Source: an uncultured Paraglaciecola sp. (lineage in GTDB: Bacteria > Pseudomonadota > Gammaproteobacteria > Enterobacterales > Alteromonadaceae). From it: a DNA stretch of 8,530 nt. This document shows, piece after piece, positions 1 through 5,524 of the stretch (the first letter of the stretch is position 1; each line of letters begins with the position of its first letter). The position numbers were made by a program, and so were the translations under genes. Under the pieces are notes generated by a model. The model was not told the origin of the DNA, did not search any database, and saw nothing but the letters and a program-made list of their open reading frames with translations. The stretch covers positions 1 to 8,530 of the forward strand of contig CAJQKX010000741.1 in NCBI GenBank assembly GCA_905479025.1, in the 5' to 3' direction.

Positions 1-450
1 GGTTATAGCTAAGCCCCCTAACCATAAAACCGCGGTTAAATTAACAAACACATACACTGCTAACCAGAATACCGCCATGATAGTTTTAACTCGGCCATCA
101 AAGCGTTGTTGCAGGTACTGAGGCATCGTATAAATTTCATTTTTGAGGAAAATAGGCAAGAAATATTTACCCACTATGATCAAAGTAATCGCCGCCATCC
201 ATTCGTATGACGCGATACCTAAACCCAGTATGTAACCTGAACCAGACATACCAATGATTTGCTCAGCTGATATATTTGCAGCAATAAGTGATGCACCTAT
301 GGCCCACCAAGGTAATGATTTACTGGCTAAAAAGTAATCTTTGGTATCTCTTTCATGATTTTTTTCTGCTCTGGAGATATATAAGGCAAGGGTCAAAAGC
401 CCTATTACGTAAACCACAAAAATTGCGATATCGAGGCTTGCTAAATTCAT
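1..450 (-). CDS. Na+/sugar symporter, SSS family (vSGLT-like), N-terminal part, cut by window edge
   Basis: Inner-membrane secondary transporter expected to import a sugar, probably a hexose such as galactose or glucose, driven by the Na+ gradient. The 150 visible residues run from an ATG at 448-450 to the window edge. Family members have about 500-600 residues, so roughly the last 350-400 are outside. The stretch DYFLASKSLPWWAIGASLIA (residues 38-57), followed by ANISAEQIIGMSGSGY, is nearly the same as in Vibrio parahaemolyticus vSGLT as I remember it. Aligned this way, Gln64 and Glu83 correspond to the sugar-contacting Gln69 and Glu88 of vSGLT, and Ala57/Ile60 to its Na+ site (Ala62/Ile65). 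Ala86 falls where vSGLT has the sugar-contacting Ser91. Visible hydrophobic helices lie at about 7-26, 47-75, 80-100 and 125-150. It is divergent from the ABC operon. A weak GGA precedes the ATG by about 8 nt. The family is certain; the substrate is inferred. Confidence 0.93.
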   Translation of the reverse strand, partial: MNLASLDIAIFVVYVIGLLTLALYISRAEKNHERDTKDYFLASKSLPWWAIGASLIAANISAEQIIGMSGSGYILGLGIASYEWMAAITLIIVGKYFLPIFLKNEIYTMPQYLQQRFDGRVKTIMAVFWLAVYVFVNLTAVLWLGGLAIT

Positions 451-583
451 TTAAAGTCCAAAATTTTTATTATTGTTAATCTGATGTTACAACCCTATCC
501 GTTTTAGATACAGATTGCAGTAAATAGCATTAGATGTTGTCTTTTTTGAGCCATTTTAGGAAAAGTTTTATGTTTTGTTGGCT

Positions 584-611
584 TATATAGTGTCTCTGGC
601 AACAAGTTCAG
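584..611 (-). promoter_or_regulatory. Weak candidate promoter for the symporter gene
   Basis: Read on the minus strand, TATATA (584-589) resembles a -10 box. CTGAAC (606-611), 16 nt upstream, is a poor -35 box with 3 of 6 matches to TTGACA. The 630-645 palindrome would lie about 55 bp upstream of the start, where an activator could sit. The leader would be about 125 nt, which is long. This is pattern matching by eye and could be chance in AT-rich DNA. Confidence 0.25.
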
Positions 612-629
612 CCCTATTCAGCATATTTT

Positions 630-645
630 TGCAACCATTGTTGCA
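630..645. promoter_or_regulatory. Interrupted palindrome TGCAAC-N4-GTTGCA, candidate operator
   Basis: Two perfect 6-bp arms, TGCAAC (630-635) and GTTGCA (640-645), flank CATT. The size and symmetry fit a dimeric helix-turn-helix repressor or activator site. LacI-family operators have this general shape but usually a CG at the centre, which is missing here. It lies in the region shared by the symporter and the ABC operon, about 180 bp from the symporter start and 217 bp from the ATPase start. The regulator is unknown. Confidence 0.35.
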
Positions 646-756
646 TGTGAGAATTATTGAGCATTAACACTTATCACTCGGCTAATTCATACTTAGAAAA
701 GTGAACTAATCTTTTTGTGAGAGTTAACTTTTTCTATAAGCCCTTTGCAATTAGAG

Positions 757-780
757 TGCTTAAGCAGCAGAATCTATAAC
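757..780 (+). promoter_or_regulatory. 10-bp palindrome next to a -10-like box, candidate ABC operon promoter
   Basis: TGCTTAAGCA (757-766) is a perfect 10-bp palindrome. TATAAC (775-780) resembles a -10 box and would give a start near 787 with a leader of about 75 nt before the ATPase. No good -35 box is found 16-18 nt upstream of it; TTGCAA at 745-750 is 24 nt away, too far. The palindrome could be a regulator site for an activator-dependent promoter, or chance. Confidence 0.22.
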
Positions 781-846
781 AGATGCAAGCCCGGGTAGCA
801 GAACACTAATAATGGGAATGTAAGAGACTAATCTAGTATTCATTTG

Positions 847-852
847 GGAAGG
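847..852 (+). promoter_or_regulatory. Ribosome binding site that decides the TTG start of the ABC ATPase
   Basis: GGAAGG is followed by a 9-nt spacer and TTG at 862. The frame is also open to a TTG at 844, but that codon adjoins this site and would leave six extra residues not expected in the family. A third in-frame TTG at 865 is possible (12-nt spacer). No in-frame ATG exists before the upstream stop codon at 829-831. Confidence 0.65.
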
Positions 853-861
853 GCACTTTCA

Positions 862-1653
862 TTGTTGAAGGTTAAAAAAATCAGTAAACACTTCGGCTCA
901 TTTCAAGTACTAGACAGTGTTTCCTTTGAAATGAATAAAGGGGATATTGTTGGCCTCTTAGGAAAAAATGGTGCTGGAAAAACCACCTTGATGCGTATTT
1001 TGACCTCATTTATTACCCCGTCATCCGGTACGGTAAACATCGATGGTGAAGATATTTTTAAGCATTCAATAAGCATTCGGCAAAAAATCGGCTATCTGCC
1101 GGAGAAACCACCGTTGTATGGTGATATGACCGTGCAGTATTACCTAAATTTTGCAGCCGAAATAAAAGGTGTCCCTAAGAACAAACGACTATTTCAGTTA
1201 GCTAAGGTGCTCGAAGAGTGTGACCTAGAGCAAGTTAAACAAAAAACTATTGCCACTTTATCTAAGGGATATAAGCAACGTGTTGGCATCGCTCAAGCTA
1301 TTATTCATGAACCTAAATTGCTCATTTTAGATGAGCCTACTAGTGGGCTTGACCCGATGCAAATTCAACAAGTATTGGCCCTGATCAAAAATCAACGAGA
1401 CCAGAGAACAGTTTTGTTAAGCACCCACACTTTAACTGAAATTGAGCAAGTAGCTCAGCGGGTACTCATGATTAAGTCTGGGCGAATAGTGCTTGATGAC
1501 CCATTAGAAGCGTTATTAAAAGGTGATGGTTCAACTCAATCACAGCCTTTAACTTTAGAGCAGGTTTTCATTAATCATCATCAACCCCAAACATTAGAAA
1601 GTACGACACAAACACCAGAAAAAACAGAACTTCAGGAGGTGTCGCATGAATAA
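862..1653 (+). CDS. ABC transporter ATP-binding protein, GldA-like (ABC-2 exporter class)
   Basis: Cytoplasmic ATPase that would power the membrane partner encoded next. The 263 residues from TTG 862 contain Walker A GKNGAGKT (34-41), the Q-loop region YLPEKPPLY with Glu in place of the usual Gln (common in this subfamily), the signature LSKGYKQR (133-140), Walker B LLILD with catalytic Glu158, the D-loop SGLD (161-164) and the switch His189. All catalytic motifs are intact. After about residue 225 there is a hydrophilic Gln/Thr/Glu-rich tail, probably a linker or partner contact. The start is chosen by GGAAGG 9 nt upstream and by the family-like N terminus MLKVKKISKHFG. Its end overlaps the permease start by 8 nt, so the two are probably translationally coupled. 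GldA is a homology label: GldA, GldF and GldG of Flavobacterium form an ABC complex linked to gliding, but relatives occur widely in non-gliding bacteria. The substrate is unknown. Confidence 0.93.
   Translation: MLKVKKISKHFGSFQVLDSVSFEMNKGDIVGLLGKNGAGKTTLMRILTSFITPSSGTVNIDGEDIFKHSISIRQKIGYLPEKPPLYGDMTVQYYLNFAAEIKGVPKNKRLFQLAKVLEECDLEQVKQKTIATLSKGYKQRVGIAQAIIHEPKLLILDEPTSGLDPMQIQQVLALIKNQRDQRTVLLSTHTLTEIEQVAQRVLMIKSGRIVLDDPLEALLKGDGSTQSQPLTLEQVFINHHQPQTLESTTQTPEKTELQEVSHE
1634..1640 (+). promoter_or_regulatory. Strong ribosome binding site for the ABC permease
   Basis: AGGAGGT, a full Shine-Dalgarno match, ends 5 nt before the permease ATG at 1646. It lies inside the last codons of the ATPase gene and is the strongest such site seen in the window. 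Confidence 0.8.
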
Positions 1654-2356
1654 AATCTTCGCTTTAACAAAAAAGGAATTATATCGTTTTTTTAGCTCGC
1701 CGATTGCCTACATTATTTTAAGTGTGATGCTGTCTTTGTTTAATATTTTCTTTTTTATGATCATTGATCAAAATCGTGAAGTGTCTTTACGTGATGTTTT
1801 TCAACTGATGGAATTTATGTTGGTGTTTTTCATCCCGTTATTAACCATGAGGTTATTTTCTGAAGAAAAATCGAATGGCACTATGGAATTTTTGCTCACG
1901 GCTCCTTTAACCCATACTATGATTGTGTTAGGAAAATATTTCAGTATGCTGATTTTTTTCACATTGTTAATTTTCCTGACGCTTATTTACTTCTTAATCG
2001 TTGAATATTTTGGTGAGCCTGACCCATATAGCATGTTATTTGGATATCTAGGGATTTGGTTAGAAGGTGCTTTTTTTATCGCCGTTGGTTTATTGGCTTC
2101 TTCTTGGACATCGAACCAAATAATTGCCGCTATGGTGTCATATTTGATTTTATTTTCACTCTATTTTGCAAGCAGTTTTACTCAATATGTTAGCGGATTT
2201 ACAGAGCACTTTCTTATTCAGCTTAGCACACATACACACTTAGAAAATTTCTCAATAGGTATCATTACCCCCAGTGATGTGGTTTATTATTTAACCGGCA
2301 TTTTACTGTGCTTGGTATTAACCCGACTGAGTATCGACAATAGGTTGTGGCACTAA
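1646..2356 (+). CDS. ABC-2 type permease, GldF-like
   Basis: Inner-membrane subunit of the exporter, 236 residues, typical for the family. Six hydrophobic segments are visible at about 20-40, 52-68, 91-118, 133-153, 158-178 and 208-226. An amphipathic N terminus (ALTKKELYRFFSSPIAY) matches the usual start of ABC-2 permeases. The cytoplasmic segment RLFSEEKSNGTMEFLLTAP (69-87), with its EE-K-G-T-E pattern, is a family hallmark that likely contacts the ATPase. The later HLENFSIGIITPSDVVYYL segment matches the conserved GldF-type motif before the last helix. The gene overlaps the ATPase by 8 nt and its TAA stop is immediately followed by the ATG of the auxiliary gene, so the three form one operon. 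As the only permease gene here, it would probably act as a homodimer. The transported substrate cannot be read from the sequence. Confidence 0.92.
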   Translation: MNKIFALTKKELYRFFSSPIAYIILSVMLSLFNIFFFMIIDQNREVSLRDVFQLMEFMLVFFIPLLTMRLFSEEKSNGTMEFLLTAPLTHTMIVLGKYFSMLIFFTLLIFLTLIYFLIVEYFGEPDPYSMLFGYLGIWLEGAFFIAVGLLASSWTSNQIIAAMVSYLILFSLYFASSFTQYVSGFTEHFLIQLSTHTHLENFSIGIITPSDVVYYLTGILLCLVLTRLSIDNRLWH

Positions 2357-3982
2357 ATGAATTATCGCTGCCTTTTACCCTTGTTTTGCGGTTTAGCACT
2401 ATTTAGCCTTATCATTGGGTTATCACTTCTTTATATCGAACAACAATTCAGTTATTTGGCAAGTATACTTTCCGCTTTCGGGGGCATTGCATTTTTGGTG
2501 CTGCTGAGCTTGATTATTACGCATGGTTTTGGGCAAGCTACACGAACCGAATGGGTAACACCTTTTAACTTCAAACGATGGAAAAAGCTGGCCCTCATTT
2601 TCTGTATCGTTTCATTTAGCATGGTGTTTATTGGGGTAAGTCATTACTTGGCCAGTCATTCAAACGTCAGGTGGGATGTCACACAAGATAAACAACATAC
2701 CTTATCGAACAATACCATCGAGTACGTCAGCACATTGACCAATGAGTTGCAGTTAACGGCATTTTATGTAGGCATGCCTCCCAAATACTTGCTAGACCTA
2801 TTTAAAGAATATGAACGAGTGTCTGCTGGCGTAATTAAAACCGAAATTATCGACCCTATCGAACAGATTGCATATGCTGCAAAATTTGGTAATGCAATCA
2901 ATGCTGATGAGCGAAAAGTGATTGTTCAATCAGGCGACAACCGTAAAGATGTTGATTTTAGCTTGAGCGCGTTGTCTGAAGATAAACTCACCAATGCAAT
3001 AGCCAGTGTCAGCCGTGTCCCAAGAACTGTTTATTTTCTGACAGGGCATGGTGAGTATTCGAGTTCAAACCAGGAATATGCTGGTTTATCAAAATTCAAA
3101 CAACTGTTAGCCGACAACAACATTACCAGTAAAACACTGATGTTGGGTATCACCCAGTCTATTCCAGAAAATTGCGACGTGTTGATCATTGCCGGCCCAA
3201 AAAATGCTTTAACTTCAAATGAAGAAACTCTTATCAGTGATTATTTAACAAAGGGGGGCGATGCATTATTTTTAATCGAGCACACTTTAGTTACCACCCC
3301 AGACAAACCGTTAAGCAAAGACAATCTTAAAAAAAACCCAAGCTTAAACACCATTCTTAATCAATGGGGACTGGATGTTCAGTCTGATATTGTGGTTGAT
3401 CTGACCAACCATGTTGGGGATGATATTGGCAGTCCTGCAACTAAAAATTATGGGCACCATAAAGCATTAACTGAAGGTTTGGATTATACCTTTTATGTTC
3501 GCCCACGCTCACTTCGTGTTTTACCGCAGCGTCGTGCAAGCATCAAACACGCGGTCATTGTCTCAACGGCATCAACAGAAAATAGTTGGGCAGAAACCAA
3601 CAGAGCTCTAGATATTCAATTTGATCCAAACACCGATACAATCGGTCCTGTGCCATTTGCCTACGTAGTGATTGAAGAGAAAAGTGCAGTGCTACCAAGC
3701 CAAAAGTCATCAGACACTCGACTGATAGTGTTCACCGATGCTGACTTTTTAAGCAACGTTTATGTCAACCAATACAGTAATGCTCGGATGGGGTTAAATC
3801 TAATTAATTGGCTAGCCGAGATAGATTACAAGACATTCTTCAGTGCAAAAGAGATAAAAATTGAACGTTTAAATTTAACCAGCAAACAGACACGCCAAGT
3901 CATAGTGATATTAATTTTATTGCCATTTTTGTTAGTAATAGTCGGTCTAGTAGTATGGTTAAGGATTAAGATAAATAGATAA
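2357..3982 (+). CDS. GldG-like ABC transporter auxiliary protein (periplasmic domain, PF09822 type)
   Basis: Membrane-anchored partner of the exporter, 541 residues. Three N-terminal hydrophobic segments (about 7-27, 34-55 and 77-97) are followed by a large domain, predicted periplasmic, from about 100 to 512, then one C-terminal helix at about 516-537 with a basic end (WLRIKINR). The start of the domain, VRWDVTQDKQHTLSNNT, is typical of the GldG family. So are the later segments VYFLTGHGEYSS (GHGE at 230-233), DVLIIAGPKNALTSNEE and GGDALFLIEH. In Flavobacterium, GldG works with GldF and GldA; the family is otherwise poorly characterised. The ATG directly abuts the permease stop (TAAATG) with no clear Shine-Dalgarno site, pointing to translational coupling. 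In many proteobacterial versions of this operon, as I recall, a DUF4340-type protein follows; none is seen here, where the next gene is idi. The family call is firm; the function is unknown. Confidence 0.9.
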   Translation: MNYRCLLPLFCGLALFSLIIGLSLLYIEQQFSYLASILSAFGGIAFLVLLSLIITHGFGQATRTEWVTPFNFKRWKKLALIFCIVSFSMVFIGVSHYLASHSNVRWDVTQDKQHTLSNNTIEYVSTLTNELQLTAFYVGMPPKYLLDLFKEYERVSAGVIKTEIIDPIEQIAYAAKFGNAINADERKVIVQSGDNRKDVDFSLSALSEDKLTNAIASVSRVPRTVYFLTGHGEYSSSNQEYAGLSKFKQLLADNNITSKTLMLGITQSIPENCDVLIIAGPKNALTSNEETLISDYLTKGGDALFLIEHTLVTTPDKPLSKDNLKKNPSLNTILNQWGLDVQSDIVVDLTNHVGDDIGSPATKNYGHHKALTEGLDYTFYVRPRSLRVLPQRRASIKHAVIVSTASTENSWAETNRALDIQFDPNTDTIGPVPFAYVVIEEKSAVLPSQKSSDTRLIVFTDADFLSNVYVNQYSNARMGLNLINWLAEIDYKTFFSAKEIKIERLNLTSKQTRQVIVILILLPFLLVIVGLVVWLRIKINR

Positions 3983-4099
3983 TCTGTTAATTGGGAGTCA
4001 CCTTTAGAAATATTTTTACGATGTGTTCTAAAATAGTGTTACTTTCACAGAAAGCACGCATACAATGAACTTTTTTGGCTCGAACGCTGTTATGATTAC
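3983..4099 (+). promoter_or_regulatory. Leader region of idi with a weak promoter candidate
   Basis: These 117 bp separate the ABC operon from idi, so idi may have its own promoter. TACAAT (4061-4066) is a good -10 match and would start RNA near 4073. Only a poor -35 candidate (GTTACT, 4038-4043, 17-nt spacing) precedes it. A 7-bp inverted repeat, TTTAGAA (4003-4009) and TTCTAAA (4026-4032), has a 16-nt loop and no following T-run, so it is not a convincing terminator. Read-through from the ABC operon remains possible. Confidence 0.3.
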
Positions 4100-4103
4100 A
4101 TGA
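4065..4103 (+). CDS. Possible 12-codon leader ORF overlapping the idi start
   Basis: An ATG at 4065 opens a 12-codon frame (MNFFGSNAVMIT) whose TGA stop at 4101-4103 overlaps the idi ATG as ATGA, the classic arrangement for translational coupling. A weak purine stretch (AGAAAG, 4049-4054) lies about 10 nt upstream. The idi start itself has no visible Shine-Dalgarno sequence, which makes coupling attractive. However, the frame is very short, and the promoter candidate at 4061-4066 overlaps its start codon; both cannot function together. It may be chance. Confidence 0.2.
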   Translation: MNFFGSNAVMIT

Positions 4104-4642
4104 TGAAAGATTCTGAAATTCTTGTTGCACTAGTTGATAATACCGGCAAGATTACCGGCTACTCAGAAAAAATGTTAGCTCATCTTCGCGGAGACCTTCA
4201 CTTAGCATTTTCTCTGATGATTATTCGTCGTAAAGATTATTGTATAGAATATTTACTTCAAAGACGTGCTTTGCATAAGTATCACAGCGGCGGGCTTTGG
4301 GCTAACACCTGTTGTTCACATCCTTTACCAGACGAAAACATACAAGTTGCGGCAAGGAGGCGTTTGTTCGAAGAACTCGGTATCAGTGAGTTTTTAAATA
4401 TGTCGCACATAGGTCAGATTCAATATAAGTATCAGCTTGATAATAATATGATTGAACATGAGTTAGACAAAATACTGGTAACTGAAGTGGAGAGTGTCCA
4501 TTGGCAGCAAAACTCTGATGAGGTAATGGAGGTTCGCTGGTGGAGTGAAAAAGAAGTTTTACAGCAGCTTTCAAACAAACCTGATATTTTTGCCGCGTGG
4601 TTTCCAAAAGTATTTGAACATACAAGAAACAATATTCCTTAA
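4100..4642 (+). CDS. idi: Isopentenyl-diphosphate delta-isomerase, type 1
   Basis: Cytoplasmic enzyme interconverting isopentenyl and dimethylallyl diphosphate, supplying balanced C5 units for carotenoid and other isoprenoid synthesis. The 180 residues match the E. coli type 1 (Nudix-fold) enzyme of about 182. Aligned with it, catalytic Cys67 corresponds to Cys72 in WANTCCSHP, and the metal ligands His25, His32, His69, Glu114 and Glu116 to His28, His34 (LHLAFS), His74, Glu119 and Glu121 (IEHEL). Glu121 also matches the catalytic glutamate. All key residues are present. The Nudix-like helix is seen as AARRRLFEELGI (84-95). The ATG at 4100 is followed by a second ATG at 4103; neither has a clear Shine-Dalgarno site. 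It converges on blh with only 9 bp between stop codons. Its place beside crt genes suggests a role in feeding carotenoid and retinal synthesis, although its strand is opposite to theirs. Confidence 0.96.
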   Translation: MMKDSEILVALVDNTGKITGYSEKMLAHLRGDLHLAFSLMIIRRKDYCIEYLLQRRALHKYHSGGLWANTCCSHPLPDENIQVAARRRLFEELGISEFLNMSHIGQIQYKYQLDNNMIEHELDKILVTEVESVHWQQNSDEVMEVRWWSEKEVLQQLSNKPDIFAAWFPKVFEHTRNNIP

Positions 4643-4651
4643 TAAATGGTT

Positions 4652-5524
4652 TCAATCCCCACGGTGCCATAAGTGAATTAACAGCATATGCGACATAGTT
4701 AAACCGAACAAGCCAATAAAAATCCAACGAAGTAAATCAACATTTAACTCGCTAGAAGCGAACAACTCATATAAACCAGCCGCTAAAACGAGCGTTAATA
4801 TTACGAAGGGTAGGCTAATAACGATTGCACGTTTTACGCTCACATGTAATTTCACCCCTATATCCAGAAGGTGCTTCGGTGAATGTAACAAACAAAAGTA
4901 GAGTCCAAAATGAAGTAGCGGATTTAAAATAATACTACTGAAAAGTAGAGTCAGCCACTCTGAGTATTGCCATACACTTAAACGCTTTTTGCATCGCGAT
5001 AATTGAATTGCAAAGTATAGAAAAACACAGAGCCCAATATAAAACGTTATCTGCATACCTTGAATGACCCAATTAGCGGCCTGGGTTGTTAATAATAAGG
5101 CAGTGAAAATATCGGTAAGAGTTGCAGAGTATAAAATCGAAGGGCCACATAGTAGAGCACTAGCTAAGCCCACACGTGATAAAAATGGCATAGTGACGCG
5201 CCAGTCGGTAGAAAAATGATATGCCGATATACACAAAAATAAAATTAACGCTATGTCAGGCACCCAAATCCAAAAAGCGATGGATAATGCTGCAATGGCG
5301 CTATAAATGGTCACAAATCGAATAGCTGATGACACAGACGTCACAAGGTTTAATGTTTTTGCGACGGCAAAGTCTAGAGCGCCATGTGGTAGTCCTAAAA
5401 AGGTTACGGCTAACGCTAATACAATAGTTACATTGTCTGAGGCCATATTTATATTGGCCAGTGTGGCAAGGGCCGCTAAGGTGCAAACGCTGATATAAAA
5501 TTGTGTATAGCGTAATTTACTCAC
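4652..5524 (-). CDS. blh: Beta-carotene 15,15'-dioxygenase, Brp/Blh family
   Basis: Integral-membrane, iron-dependent enzyme that cleaves beta-carotene centrally into two molecules of retinal, the rhodopsin chromophore. From the GTG at 5522-5524 it has 290 residues and about seven to eight hydrophobic helices. The family motif LPHGALD (45-51) and the conserved histidines are present: His47, His103 (SAYHFSTDW), His214 and His218 (CLLHSPKH); His279 lies in the conserved C-terminal LTMSHMLLI. The first four align with the iron ligands reported for the marine 66A03 Blh. The GTG start overlaps the crtY stop by 8 nt (GTGAGTAA) and has GGA 9 nt upstream. An ATG at 5444-5446 would give 264 residues but lose the first hydrophobic segment. 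Longer readings extend back into crtY and are less likely. It is the last gene of the crt operon. Its presence strongly implies a retinal-binding protein in this organism. Confidence 0.94.
   Translation of the reverse strand: MSKLRYTQFYISVCTLAALATLANINMASDNVTIVLALAVTFLGLPHGALDFAVAKTLNLVTSVSSAIRFVTIYSAIAALSIAFWIWVPDIALILFLCISAYHFSTDWRVTMPFLSRVGLASALLCGPSILYSATLTDIFTALLLTTQAANWVIQGMQITFYIGLCVFLYFAIQLSRCKKRLSVWQYSEWLTLLFSSIILNPLLHFGLYFCLLHSPKHLLDIGVKLHVSVKRAIVISLPFVILTLVLAAGLYELFASSELNVDLLRWIFIGLFGLTMSHMLLIHLWHRGD

Larger units (their letters stand above)
451..861. other. Divergent intergenic region, no gene seen
   Basis: About 410 bp of AT-rich sequence separates the starts of the symporter (minus strand) and the ABC ATPase (plus strand), so it must carry the control signals of both. 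I found no convincing coding frame, tRNA, rRNA or strong hairpin terminator on either strand. It contains two small palindromes (630-645 and 757-766) and only weak sigma70-like matches, listed separately. Confidence 0.75.

Noticed and set aside
288..479. A 63-codon plus-strand open frame at the left end
   Set aside because: It lies mostly antisense to the strongly supported symporter gene and its peptide resembles no family I know.
844..846. TTG 844 as start of the ABC ATPase
   Set aside because: It overlaps the start of the GGGAAGGG purine tract that fits as ribosome binding site for TTG 862, and adds residues that look non-family.
862..3982. Gliding motility machinery
   Set aside because: Only the ABC-complex homologues are present; this family is widespread in non-gliding bacteria, and no other gld or spr gene is seen.
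862..3982. Nitrous oxide reductase accessory exporter (NosDFY)
   Set aside because: ATPase and permease could superficially fit, but there is no NosD-type repeat protein and the third gene is clearly GldG-like.
4003..4032. Inverted repeat as a terminator after the ABC operon
   Set aside because: Arms are only 7 AT-rich bp with a 16-nt loop and no T-run after the second arm.
4142..4160. Direct repeat ACCGGC within idi
   Set aside because: Two 6-bp copies encode a normal part of the protein (TGKITGY); no sign of regulatory meaning.
4383..4727. A 114-codon minus-strand frame antisense to idi and reaching into blh
   Set aside because: It is a shadow of two well-supported genes; the peptide shows no recognisable domain.
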